Part shown: piece by piece, positions 9,312 to 17,434 of the stretch | Numbering within the stretch: the first letter of the stretch is position 1 | Layout: every line of letters begins with the position of its first letter | Assembly: GCA_964514415.1 (NCBI GenBank) | Contig: CAZEQL010000001.1 | Span: 1-64,000 of the forward strand | Direction: 5' to 3' | DNA from: CAZEQL01 sp964514415 | GTDB lineage: Bacteria; Chloroflexota; Dehalococcoidia; GIF9; AB-539-J10 | Length of the DNA: 64,000 nucleotides | Notes under the pieces: model-generated | Seen by the model: the letters and a program-made list of their open reading frames with translations, nothing else | Database searches by the model: none | Told to the model about the DNA's origin: nothing | Translations under genes and position numbers: made by a program

Positions 9312-11563
9312 TGCCTCACTGGCGCTTCTTGTAATGACAAGCCAAAACCGTCACGCCAGGCTTTTTCTACCTTAGACAGAGGCAATTTAATATAACCTTC
9401 TATTAATAAATGATTACCCCCAACCTCCCCCAGCCAAGTTAATGGCACTTGCCACTTTCTGGCTATCTTGTTCAATTTAGCTGTTGAACCAGGCAATATT
9501 GATATCACAATTTGTGATTGATGCTCTCCAAAAAAAGTGGAATCCACCCTTCCACTTATCTCCCAATCCCTCCCTCTAAAACCAATGTCACCAGCAACAC
9601 AACTTTCGGCAATAGCTATCGCCAACCCTCCATCGGAACAATCGTGAGCTGATTTGACAAATCCATGCTTTACGGCTTCTAAACAACAACGCTGCACCCT
9701 CTTTTCCAGATTTAAGTCGATAGCGGGTTTACCTTTTACCAAGCCATGCACTAACTCCAGATATTCACTGCCACCAAGACCATTACAGTTGCCAGTCGAC
9801 AACTGATAGCTATCAGCTAAGGAAACCAGATCGCCCAGCAGAAACACTAAATCGCCTTCATCTTTGAAAGACATAGTGCAATGCTTATTTATGTCATCTA
9901 CAATTCCTACCATACCTATAATTGGAGTAGGATAAATAGCTTCACCTTTAGTTTCATTATAAAGGCTGACATTGCCACTTATGACGGGAATTTGCAATTC
10001 TCTACAAGCTCGAGCCATACCCTTGATGCATTCTTTCAATTGATAATAGACATCACTCTTCTCAGGATTACCAAAATTAAGGCAATCCGTAATGGCTAAA
10101 GGTTCAGCGCCACTACAAACCAAATTCCGAGCAGCCTCTGCCACAGCAATCGCTCCACCCAAAAAAGGATCAAGGTAGCAGTAACGTCCGTTGCCATCGA
10201 CAGTTAACGAAATACCTTTTTTGCCGCCCTTGATACGTAAAACAGCAGCATCGCTACCGGGAAGAACCACAGAATTATTCATCACCTGATGATCATACTG
10301 ACGATAAACGCACTCCTTACTGGCAATATTGGGAGAAGCCAACAAACGAAGCAAAATAGAATTGCATTGTCCCGGCTTTAAGTCGCGGATAGTGCTCGTG
10401 TCAAAAGATTGAAGCTCTGTAAGCCACATTGGCTTTCCGCTCCGCCGGCGATAAAATGGAGGAGACATTAACAATTTCACCGGAGCTTCGGCGACAACCT
10501 TCTCCCCTTCTTTAATCACCGCCAATTCACTGTCGGTAACCTGCCCAATGATGTCGGAGTGAAGGTCCCAGCGATCAAATAAGCTTCTCACTTTATCTTC
10601 ACAGCCCTTTTTCACAACCACCAACATTCGCTCTTGCGATTCTGAGAGCATTATTTCATAAGGAGTCATGTTTTCCTCACGACGGGGCACTTTAAGCACG
10701 TCTATTTCCATTCCTCCCCCACCCCTGGATACGGATTCCACAGAGGCGCTGGTCAACCCCGCAGCTCCCAAATCCTGCATGCCTACAATCCAATCGCTTT
10801 GAGCTAACTCAAGACACGCCTCTATAAGCAGCTTCTCCATAAAAGGATTACCCACTTGAACCGTTGGCCTTAGCTCCTGGTTATCCTCGAAAGTGCGTGA
10901 AGCCAGACCAGAAGCACCAAAAATCCCGTCGCGCCCGGTATCAGCTCCTACCAGCATCAACAGGTTGCCCACCCCGGTAGCCTTGGCACTAACAAGGCTA
11001 TCCTTCTCAGCAATACCCAAACAGAAGGCATTAACCAGAGGATTGGCCGAATAACAATCGGCAAAAACCACCTCTCCACCAACGTCGGGTATTCCCAGGC
11101 AATTTCCATAAGCGCCGATGCCACCAACAACCCCATTGAACAAATAGCGATTGCGCGCCTCACTTAAAGGACCAAACCGAAGTGAGTTGAGCAGGGCAAT
11201 GGGCCTGGCTCCCATGGTGAAGATGTCGCGTACAATCCCACCCACGCCGGTAGCTGCTCCTTGATAGGGCTCAATCGCCGAGGGATGATTGTGAGACTCC
11301 ATCTTCATTACCACCACATACCCATCACCAATATCCACCACCCCAGCATTTTCCTCTCCAGGACTGACTAAGACACGCTTACTGCGGGAGGGCAAAAATT
11401 TGAGCAAAGGCTTAGAATGTTTATAACCGCAGTGCTCGCTCCATAATGAACCAAACATCCCCAATTCCACCTCAGTGGGCTCCCGCCCTAATTGCTGGAC
11501 AACAAGCCTATACTCTTTTTCGCTTAAGGCAACTTTATCCAGAATTTCTTTGGAGATATTCAA
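9302..11563 (-). CDS. purL: phosphoribosylformylglycinamidine synthase, large subunit (small-type PurL)
   Basis: Catalyses the ATP- and glutamine-dependent amidation of FGAR in purine synthesis, with PurQ supplying ammonia. At 753 residues it is the short PurL that normally works with PurQ and PurS. Motifs include [55 protein letters not shown] and [10 protein letters not shown]. PurQ is immediately upstream, but no PurS-sized frame is adjacent. The start at 11563 overlaps purQ by 29 bp. Residues about 582-593 ([12 protein letters not shown]) look like a translated dispersed repeat inserted before the conserved LGGSEYL. Confidence 0.95.
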   Translation of the reverse strand: MNISKEILDKVALSEKEYRLVVQQLGREPTEVELGMFGSLWSEHCGYKHSKPLLKFLPSRSKRVLVSPGEENAGVVDIGDGYVVVMKMESHNHPSAIEPYQGAATGVGGIVRDIFTMGARPIALLNSLRFGPLSEARNRYLFNGVVGGIGAYGNCLGIPDVGGEVVFADCYSANPLVNAFCLGIAEKDSLVSAKATGVGNLLMLVGADTGRDGIFGASGLASRTFEDNQELRPTVQVGNPFMEKLLIEACLELAQSDWIVGMQDLGAAGLTSASVESVSRGGGGMEIDVLKVPRREENMTPYEIMLSESQERMLVVVKKGCEDKVRSLFDRWDLHSDIIGQVTDSELAVIKEGEKVVAEAPVKLLMSPPFYRRRSGKPMWLTELQSFDTSTIRDLKPGQCNSILLRLLASPNIASKECVYRQYDHQVMNNSVVLPGSDAAVLRIKGGKKGISLTVDGNGRYCYLDPFLGGAIAVAEAARNLVCSGAEPLAITDCLNFGNPEKSDVYYQLKECIKGMARACRELQIPVISGNVSLYNETKGEAIYPTPIIGMVGIVDDINKHCTMSFKDEGDLVFLLGDLVSLADSYQLSTGNCNGLGGSEYLELVHGLVKGKPAIDLNLEKRVQRCCLEAVKHGFVKSAHDCSDGGLAIAIAESCVAGDIGFRGRDWEISGRVDSTFFGEHQSQIVISILPGSTAKLNKIARKWQVPLTWLGEVGGNHLLIEGYIKLPLSKVEKAWRDGFGLSLQEAPVRHSQ
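9784..9820 (-). repeat. repeat-derived insert in purL
   Basis: The minus strand reads TTAGCTGATAGCTATCAGTT followed by GTCGACTGGCAACTGTA. It is in frame and encodes [13 protein letters not shown]. It belongs to the same family as the copies at 9017, 9248 and 51943. Confidence 0.65.
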
Positions 11564-12236
11564 TAATCGACTCCCAAATTAAATTACCATCTGTACTACC
11601 CAGAAGTGATTCACAAGCTCGCTCTGGGTGAGGCATCATACCCAACACATTGCCTCTTTTGTTAACAATCCCTGCGATATTATGTAAAGAACCATTGGGA
11701 TTAGCCCCCTCGGTTATCTTGCCTAAAGGGGTAGAGTAGCGAAAAACAACCTGACCATTGGCTTCCATCTCTTTTAGAGTGGCTTCATCGGCATAGTAGT
11801 TGCCTTCGTAGTGAGAAATAGGAATCCTTAAGACTTGTCCTTTCTCACATCTAGAAGTAAATGATGAATAATCGTTCTCAACCCTAAGATTGACCCACTG
11901 GCATCGATATTGCAGATGACTACTGGGTAATAGCACCCCCAGTAGAAGTCCAGCTTCACATAGAATCTGAAAACCATTACAGATGCCAATAACCAAACCC
12001 CCATCATGAGCAAATTGTTCCACCGCTGCCATAATGGGACAAAAACGAGCTATAGCTCCTACCCGAAGGTAATCACCATAAGAAAAACCTCCGGGAAGAA
12101 TGATACAATCATAGTCGGACAATTGAGTTTCCTTATGCCAAATATAACCAGCCTCCTGCCCTAGCATATCATGAAGAGCATAGTAACAATCCTGGTCACT
12201 CCAGGTGCCAGGAAAAACAATAATCCCAAACTTCAT
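11535..12236 (-). CDS. purQ: phosphoribosylformylglycinamidine synthase, glutaminase subunit
   Basis: Class I glutamine amidotransferase that feeds ammonia to PurL. It shows [14 protein letters not shown] at the N-terminus, the oxyanion stretch [12 protein letters not shown], the nucleophile cysteine in [11 protein letters not shown] and the His-Glu end motif in MMPHPERA. The length of 233 residues is normal. It is the promoter-proximal gene of a purQ-purL pair. No obvious Shine-Dalgarno site precedes the ATG. Confidence 0.95.
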   Translation of the reverse strand: MKFGIIVFPGTWSDQDCYYALHDMLGQEAGYIWHKETQLSDYDCIILPGGFSYGDYLRVGAIARFCPIMAAVEQFAHDGGLVIGICNGFQILCEAGLLLGVLLPSSHLQYRCQWVNLRVENDYSSFTSRCEKGQVLRIPISHYEGNYYADEATLKEMEANGQVVFRYSTPLGKITEGANPNGSLHNIAGIVNKRGNVLGMMPHPERACESLLGSTDGNLIWESIIEYLQRNSG

Positions 12237-12324
12237 GCCATAAACAAAAACAATGGCGGCTTCACTCTACCGCCAATATATTAGTGGGTCACTGATTTAG
12301 AAATTCTGACTACCTCAATAAATC

Positions 12325-12774
12325 TTAAATAGTATCAAGCAATTGTGAAACTACTTCGCTGACTTCTTTTCCATCAGCTTTACCCTTAAGCTGAGGCATA
12401 AGCTGAGACATAACTTTGCCTTTGTCATTTGGCCCTTTAATCCCAACTGCGTCAATTACCTGGCGTGCCACAACCACAATCTCTTCCCGGCTCATTTGCT
12501 TGGGAAGATACCCCATAAGAACATCCAATTCTGCTTCTTCCTGCGCCGTGAGGTCGCTGCGATTCCCTTTTTTAAAGGCCTCGATACTCTCTCGATGGCG
12601 TCTCACTGCCGTAGTAATAACATCAAGCACTTTATTATCATCAAGGGGCTTTTGCTGAGCAATTTCAGCATACTTTATCTCAGACAACAATAACCTCAAG
12701 GTAGAGACTTGCGTTGCCTGGTGCTTTCTAAGCGCATCTTTGAGGTCTTCTCTTAGCTTCTCTGCCAATGCCAT
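12325..12774 (-). CDS. GatB/YqeY domain protein
   Basis: A 149-residue YqeY-type protein related to the tail domain of GatB, which recognises tRNA. It has the family pattern MALAEKLREDLKDAL, TLRLLLSEIKYAEI and YLPKQMSREEI, then a C-terminal GPNDKGKVMSQLMPQLKGKADG. It starts 5 bp after rpsU, a gene order common in bacteria. The biological role of the free protein is not settled. Confidence 0.9.
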   Translation of the reverse strand: MALAEKLREDLKDALRKHQATQVSTLRLLLSEIKYAEIAQQKPLDDNKVLDVITTAVRRHRESIEAFKKGNRSDLTAQEEAELDVLMGYLPKQMSREEIVVVARQVIDAVGIKGPNDKGKVMSQLMPQLKGKADGKEVSEVVSQLLDTI

Positions 12775-12779
12775 TTTGG

Positions 12780-12956
12780 CTACTTAGAACTTTTCCGCCT
12801 CTTCACCGCTTCCTTTTTCCTCCGCTCATCACTAGGCTTCTCATAGAACCTGCGGCGTCGAACTTCAGCTAAAATGCGATCCTGCTGCACACGCTTACCA
12901 AATCTGCGCAGCAGACTGTCAAAACTCTCACCCGAACCAAGCTTCACATGAGCCAT
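12780..12956 (-). CDS. rpsU: 30S ribosomal protein S21
   Basis: A 58-residue basic protein beginning MAHVKLGSGESFDSLLRRFG and containing the typical EVRRRRFYEKPSDERRKKE. S21 binds the 30S platform near the anti-Shine-Dalgarno region. It lies directly upstream of the YqeY gene. The frame was read by hand from ATG at 12956 to TAG at 12780. A strong promoter is positioned only about 20 bp upstream and no clear Shine-Dalgarno site is present. Confidence 0.93.
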   Translation of the reverse strand: MAHVKLGSGESFDSLLRRFGKRVQQDRILAEVRRRRFYEKPSDERRKKEAVKRRKSSK

Positions 12957-12971
12957 ACTTTAAAACAGGTC

Positions 12972-13001
12972 ATTCTATACCCTGTAACTCAGCTATGTCA
13001 A
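12972..13001 (-). promoter_or_regulatory. sigma70 promoter for rpsU-yqeY
   Basis: On the minus strand, TTGACA (12996-13001) is followed after 16 bp by TATAGA or after 18 bp by TAGAAT. The predicted transcript start is about 8-10 nt before the rpsU ATG. Confidence 0.65.
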
Positions 13002-13131
13002 ACATTTTTATTGATATTCTATAATTTTACCGCCGACTAACAAGTAACTAGGATGTTTAAAGAACACTTAAGAAGGAATCGATTAGCTAAATATAGATTA
13101 ATCTCTTATTTTAGTGTAACTTAATATCCTC

Positions 13132-13578
13132 ATGAAAGCGCTGGTGCAGCGGGTCACTAACGCTTCGGTAAGCGTAAATAACAATATAGCGGGCAAAATT
13201 AATCAGGGGTTGGTGATTTTCCTTGGCATCGCCAAAGACGATTCAGAGGATGACGCCCGTTATTTGGCAAACAAGATAGTCAATATGCGTGTCTTTGCTA
13301 GCGGATCAAGCAAGCTTGCCCTTTCAACACTGGAAACGAAAGGGGAAATTCTGACAGTAAGCCAATTCACCCTTTTAGCTGACTTGCGGAAGGGGAGGCG
13401 ACCCAGCTTCACCGAGGCAGCTCCACCGGATAAAGCCAGGGAATTATATGAATTTTTCGTGAACCAAGTTCGCTCTTCAGGGCTTAAGGTAGAAACAGGG
13501 ATTTTCCAGGAGCACATGATAGTGGAGATTCATAATGATGGGCCGGTAACCTTGTTGTTAGAAAGCAAAAAACGCTAA
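13132..13578 (+). CDS. dtd: D-aminoacyl-tRNA deacylase
   Basis: Removes D-amino acids wrongly attached to tRNA. The 148-residue protein carries the two active-site signatures of the family, TVSQFTLLAD and IHNDGPVTLLLE, and starts MKALVQRVTNASV. It is divergently placed from rpsU. No good Shine-Dalgarno site is visible, and a TAATAT lies 4 bp before the ATG, so its transcript may have a very short leader. Confidence 0.95.
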   Translation: MKALVQRVTNASVSVNNNIAGKINQGLVIFLGIAKDDSEDDARYLANKIVNMRVFASGSSKLALSTLETKGEILTVSQFTLLADLRKGRRPSFTEAAPPDKARELYEFFVNQVRSSGLKVETGIFQEHMIVEIHNDGPVTLLLESKKR

Positions 13579-13581
13579 AAT

Positions 13582-13593
13582 CAACTAATTGCA
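13582..13593 (+). promoter_or_regulatory. candidate Fur/Zur operator word, copy 1
   Basis: CAACTAATTGCA upstream of the fur-family gene recurs exactly at 14084-14095, upstream of the metal-binding-protein gene. Here it is followed 11 nt later by TATTGCAATA, which contains the fur -35 box. This fits autoregulation, by inference. Confidence 0.4.
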
Positions 13594-13604
13594 TCAGCGA
13601 CCTA

Positions 13605-13633
13605 TTGCAATAGTTCCCCCATTGTGCCATAAT
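13605..13633 (+). promoter_or_regulatory. promoter of the Fur-family gene
   Basis: TTGCAA (13605-13610), a 17-bp spacer, then CATAAT (13628-13633). The -10 box ends 10 bp before the ATG, and there is no Shine-Dalgarno site, so the mRNA is probably leaderless or nearly so. Confidence 0.55.
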
Positions 13634-13643
13634 CCATTTTCAA

Positions 13644-14063
13644 ATGAGCTGCTATAAAGTCCTCCAGGAAAAGGGTTATCGTTTAACTCCACAGCGGATG
13701 TTGGTTATCGAAGCCCTGCATAACGCTGATGGCCACATTAGCGCTGAGGAAATCTATGAGCAACTACATAGTCGCTATCCTTACGGCAATATCTCCACAG
13801 TGTATCGCACTTTGGAGTTACTAAAAGAATTGAACTTAGTTACTGAAACCGATTTTGGCGATGGGCGTGTGCGCTATCATGTCGCCGGGAAAAGTCATCA
13901 TCATCACCTTGTTTGCCATACCTGTGGTAGGGTGATGGATTTAGACGAATCTATATTATACCTATTAAAAGACAGTTTGCTTCGGGATTACGGATTTGAA
14001 GCTGATCTGAGACATTTAGCTATTTCAGGAGAGTGCAGCAATTGCCGGAGCAAGAACACCTAA
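13644..14063 (+). CDS. Fur-family metal-responsive regulator (Zur-like)
   Basis: A 139-residue Fur-family repressor with a winged-helix N-terminus (GYRLTPQRMLVIEAL, ISTVYRTLELL) and a metal-sensing C-terminus. The structural zinc cysteines are in CHTCGRVMDL and CSNCRS, and the sensing site includes SHHHHLVC. Zinc sensing is favoured because a zinc-type ABC importer follows directly, though PerR- or Fur-like roles cannot be excluded. A short word repeated upstream of this gene and of the importer may be its operator. Confidence 0.88.
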   Translation: MSCYKVLQEKGYRLTPQRMLVIEALHNADGHISAEEIYEQLHSRYPYGNISTVYRTLELLKELNLVTETDFGDGRVRYHVAGKSHHHHLVCHTCGRVMDLDESILYLLKDSLLRDYGFEADLRHLAISGECSNCRSKNT

Positions 14064-14083
14064 GTTTTTTTGCTCCTTTGTTG

Positions 14084-14095
14084 CAACTAATTGCA
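14084..14095 (+). promoter_or_regulatory. candidate Fur/Zur operator word, copy 2
   Basis: An exact second copy of CAACTAATTGCA, 28 bp before the ATG of the metal-binding lipoprotein and overlapping its likely promoter region (TATAAAG follows). Confidence 0.4.
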
Positions 14096-14122
14096 GGTAT
14101 ATAAAGTATCGAAAGGAGAATT

Positions 14123-14959
14123 ATGAAAAGAAAATCTCTACTAAGCTTGGCATCATTGTTCCTGATTGTAACTCTGCTAATGCCCCTGTCCTGTACCCAC
14201 CCATCGGCCGACATCATGGCTGGGAGCTCGCTCATAAACAACATCATTCAAGGTGTAGCTGGCGGCAAATTGCAAGCACGCACCCTTGTACCGCCGGGCA
14301 TGTGTCCGGGGCATTATGACGTAAAGCCAAGTGATATTGAGACATTAGCTAATAGTGAAGCTCTTTTTATCCACGATTACCAGCAAAACATGAAAAACAT
14401 AACCGGGCTTGTGGAAGCTGCTGACAATCCCGACCTTGATGTTAAGGTTATTGACGTGGAGGGAAACTGGATGGCGCCTCCCGTTCAGGCTGAAGCTGTG
14501 GATAAAATCGCTCAGGCTTTAGGTGAAATAGACCCAGCAAATTCGGCATATTATCAAGAGCGAGCTAGCGAACGAACGCAGTCCATTTTAGCCAAAGGTG
14601 AGGAAATACAAGGCAAACTAAAGGAAGCGGGGGTGAGTGAGGTAAAGGTAACTTGCGCCCAGATGCAGGCGGGATTTATAACATGGGCTGGCTTTGACGT
14701 CGTGGCTACCTATGGTCGGCCAGAGGAACTGAGTGTGGCGGAGATGGAGAAGCTGGTGGTTGAAGCCAGAGAGGCTGGTGTGACCATGGTCATTGACAAT
14801 CTGCAGAGCGGCGCAACGGCTACAAGCGAAGCTATGGCGCGGGACATTAGAGCCACCCAGGTGACGCTGTCCAACTTTCCCGGCGGCTTTGCTGATACCG
14901 AAACCTGGGAGAAGGCTATAGACAAGAACATTGATTTATTGCTTAAAGCTCAAGTCTAG
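14123..14959 (+). CDS. metal ABC transporter substrate-binding lipoprotein, unusual ligand set
   Basis: A cluster A-I (ZnuA/TroA-like) binding protein with a lipoprotein signal (LLMPLSC). The fold markers LVPPGM, VKPSDIETLANSEALFIH and LSNFPGGFADTETWEKAIDKN are present. The usual metal histidines are altered. HxWLDP is replaced by GNWMAPPV, and the SHxAFGY region reads VTCAQMQAGFITWAGFDVV. Remaining candidate ligands are His in GHYDVKP, His in FIHDY and Cys in VTCAQ. The metal could therefore be bound differently or be something other than zinc. It leads an operon with ATPase and permease genes. Confidence 0.82.
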   Translation: MKRKSLLSLASLFLIVTLLMPLSCTHPSADIMAGSSLINNIIQGVAGGKLQARTLVPPGMCPGHYDVKPSDIETLANSEALFIHDYQQNMKNITGLVEAADNPDLDVKVIDVEGNWMAPPVQAEAVDKIAQALGEIDPANSAYYQERASERTQSILAKGEEIQGKLKEAGVSEVKVTCAQMQAGFITWAGFDVVATYGRPEELSVAEMEKLVVEAREAGVTMVIDNLQSGATATSEAMARDIRATQVTLSNFPGGFADTETWEKAIDKNIDLLLKAQV

Positions 14960-14972
14960 TGGAGGCAACAGC

Positions 14973-15752
14973 ATGGATAATACAGTTATAGATATCAAAG
15001 GCGCCGTGGTTTCTTACAGGGAGGATGTAGCTTTACAGGGCGTATCACTTAAGGTAAAGCGAGGGGAGTTCGTTGGCATCATCGGGCCCAATGGCGCCGG
15101 CAAGACTACTATACTCACCATAATCAACGGCCTGGGCAAACTGCTTCATGGTCAGGCTGAGGTATTGGGTTTGCCGGTGAAGGGAGGAAATGGCAACGCG
15201 TTGAGAAAACGCATTGGCTATGTGGCTCAGGTGGAAAATATCGACCCCAGGTTGCCCATCAATGTCAGGGAGACAGTGATGGTGGGATGCTATGGCCGCC
15301 TGGGATTATTCCACCGACCCACACGGGCTCAATGGGAAAATGTAGATCGTGTGCTAGATTTAGTCGGTATGACTCATCTGTCCCAACGCCCCATAGGACA
15401 TCTCTCCGGAGGGGAGTATCAAAGGGTAGCTATTGCTCGAGCACTGGTTCAACAGCCTGAAATATTCCTCCTTGACGAGCCCACAGCCTCCATAGACCCC
15501 CAGTCGCAGAGGGAAATCTTGAGCCTGATACAGCTTGTTCATAATCAGTACCACATGACTACCCTACTTGTCACCCACGACTTAAGAGCGCTGCCTGCCC
15601 CCTGCCACCGACTTATTCTAATGAAGGAAGGTAAAATCTGGCGGCAGGGCAACCCTGAGTCAATGCTCAAGAGGGAGATACTAAGCCAGCTTTACGGGAC
15701 GCCACTTTCGGTAGGAGAAAAGGAGGCCATCTCAGCACCATCCTTTATGTAA
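14973..15752 (+). CDS. metal ABC transporter ATP-binding protein (ZnuC-like)
   Basis: ABC ATPase with Walker A GPNGAGKTT, Q-loop YVAQVENI, signature HLSGGEYQRVA, Walker B IFLLDEPT and a switch histidine in LVTHDLR. The start is the ATG at 14973, placed after GGAGG. A longer frame would overlap the preceding gene. It energises the permease that follows 3 bp later. Classified as zinc or manganese family from its neighbours. Confidence 0.9.
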   Translation: MDNTVIDIKGAVVSYREDVALQGVSLKVKRGEFVGIIGPNGAGKTTILTIINGLGKLLHGQAEVLGLPVKGGNGNALRKRIGYVAQVENIDPRLPINVRETVMVGCYGRLGLFHRPTRAQWENVDRVLDLVGMTHLSQRPIGHLSGGEYQRVAIARALVQQPEIFLLDEPTASIDPQSQREILSLIQLVHNQYHMTTLLVTHDLRALPAPCHRLILMKEGKIWRQGNPESMLKREILSQLYGTPLSVGEKEAISAPSFM

Positions 15753-15755
15753 CGA

Positions 15756-16595
15756 ATGGACTTTTCTATTTTCCAATATCAATTCATGCAGAGCGCCATC
15801 CTTGCCGGGCTGTGTGGCGGCATAACCTGCTCCATTGTCGGTGTCTTTGTCGTTACCATGCATCTCTCCTTTATCGGAGTGTGTATTGCCCATGCTGCCT
15901 TCGCTGGAGCTCTTCTCGGCGTCTGGTTGGGATTTAATCCCCTGCTTGGAGCCTTACTTTTCAGCCTGGCTTCGGCAGGAATCGTCGGCCCCATGGCTGA
16001 TCGCGGAGAGCTAAATCCTGATACCTCCATCGGCATCATATTCTCTTTAATGCTGGGGCTGGCTTTTCTTTTCATGGGCATGGCGCCAGGGTCGAGGACA
16101 GAGGCATTGAGCCTGTTCTGGGGGAGCATATTAACCGTAAGCCAGGAGAATCTGATTTTCCTCGCCATAGTGACGGTTGTGATAATTGCACTGGTGATGA
16201 CCTTTTACAAGGAAATCCAGGCGGTGATCTGCCATCGACAGGTGGCTCTGGCCGTGGGCATCCCGGCAACCCTTGTTTTCTATGGCTTGCTATTTTCCAC
16301 CGGCGTAACCGTCACTGCCTCGTTGCAAAGCATCGGTGGGCTACTCATATATAGCCTTATTCTAAATCCCGCCGCCGCCGCCTATCAGCTTACCTACAGC
16401 TTAAAGCGAATGCTTCTCATCGCCGTAGCTTTCGGCATTGTCTCCTGCTGGACAGGACTCGCAATTTCCTACTTCCTGGATACGCCGTCGGGTGCCTCCA
16501 TAGTGATAACCTCGTCTGTTATCTTCGGTCTGGCGACGCTGTTCTCCCCAAAGAGAAAGGTGAAGAAATGGCAGCAAGCACAATTAACGGCTTAG
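15756..16595 (+). CDS. metal ABC transporter permease (ZnuB-like)
   Basis: An ABC-3 family permease of 279 residues with about eight membrane helices. Typical segments are GGITCSIVGVFVVTMHLSFIG, AHAAFAGALLGV, DTSIGIIFSLMLGLAFLF and the C-terminal SGASIVITSSVIFGLATLFSP. It forms the membrane channel for the upstream ATPase and binding lipoprotein. Its last 28 bp overlap the methyltransferase gene. Confidence 0.91.
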   Translation: MDFSIFQYQFMQSAILAGLCGGITCSIVGVFVVTMHLSFIGVCIAHAAFAGALLGVWLGFNPLLGALLFSLASAGIVGPMADRGELNPDTSIGIIFSLMLGLAFLFMGMAPGSRTEALSLFWGSILTVSQENLIFLAIVTVVIIALVMTFYKEIQAVICHRQVALAVGIPATLVFYGLLFSTGVTVTASLQSIGGLLIYSLILNPAAAAYQLTYSLKRMLLIAVAFGIVSCWTGLAISYFLDTPSGASIVITSSVIFGLATLFSPKRKVKKWQQAQLTA

Positions 16596-17197
16596 ATATG
16601 CAGCTTAAAGATTATTTCGACCATCTGGCGCCGTCCTGGGATGGAGAAATCACCTCGCATAGCCTGGAGTGCCTTGCCAACATCGTCAAAGAACTGGACA
16701 TCAGGCATGAAGATTGGGTGCTTGATATTGGCTGTGGTACAGGCATTCTCTTGCCCTTTTTAACTCACAGGGTGACCGAGAAGGGAAAAGTCATAGCGCT
16801 GGACTTCTCAGCGAAGATGCTGCTTCAAGCTAAAACCAAAGGGGTCCCGTCCATTGTGGATTTTATTCAAGCTGATATCACATCCATACCGTTGCCCCAA
16901 TGTTGCGTAGACCTGGCTATATGTAACAGTGTCTTTCCACATTTCAGCGACAAAGCAAGAGCTTTGATGGAGATTGCCAGGGTAATGGGAGACGACGGCA
17001 GGCTAGTTATATGCCACACCAAAAGCCGCGAGGAGATTAACCAGCTTCATCAAACTATTGGCGGAGTGGTGGGAGATCACTCTTTACCCGACGAACTTGA
17101 GCTGACGCAACTGACAGGACACGCCTGTCTGACGATAACCCACTTAGAAGATAATCCCTGGCGATACCTGGTTATCGCCAGGAAAAATCATCGTTGA
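16568..17197 (+). CDS. class I SAM-dependent methyltransferase
   Basis: A 209-residue methyltransferase with the SAM motif WVLDIGCGTGILLPFL, an acidic VIALDFSAKML, and FIQADITSIPLP before the catalytic-region DLAICNSVFPHFSDK. The ATG at 16568 has a GGTGA ribosome site and overlaps the permease gene by 28 bp, implying one operon. The substrate is unknown. Membership of the metal-uptake operon suggests a link to metallophore or metal handling, but this is a guess. Confidence 0.82.
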   Translation: MAASTINGLDMQLKDYFDHLAPSWDGEITSHSLECLANIVKELDIRHEDWVLDIGCGTGILLPFLTHRVTEKGKVIALDFSAKMLLQAKTKGVPSIVDFIQADITSIPLPQCCVDLAICNSVFPHFSDKARALMEIARVMGDDGRLVICHTKSREEINQLHQTIGGVVGDHSLPDELELTQLTGHACLTITHLEDNPWRYLVIARKNHR

Positions 17198-17280
17198 TAT
17201 CTAAAGTGGGGTGCCCCCAATATTAGCACCACTTACAATGAGAGGGTTCCTGCTCTTTCGGTGCCAGAAAACCTGGCTGT

Positions 17281-17309
17281 TGCCAGTCAGTTTTTACAAG
17301 AGTATAATC
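17281..17309 (+). promoter_or_regulatory. sigma70 promoter for nrdD-nrdG
   Basis: TTGCCA and TATAAT are separated by 17 bp. This would give a leader of about 119 nt before nrdD. No NrdR-type box was recognised. Confidence 0.6.
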
Positions 17310-17434
17310 AGGCTCACTTGCTTCTTCTCAAATATCCCTGATTAAGTATTGGTATTCCTTTAGTAGTAAAGTGATAACGCTCCTATCATCCACTCACAGC
17401 ACATAGTGGGAATAATAAGGAGGGACATGGCTGG

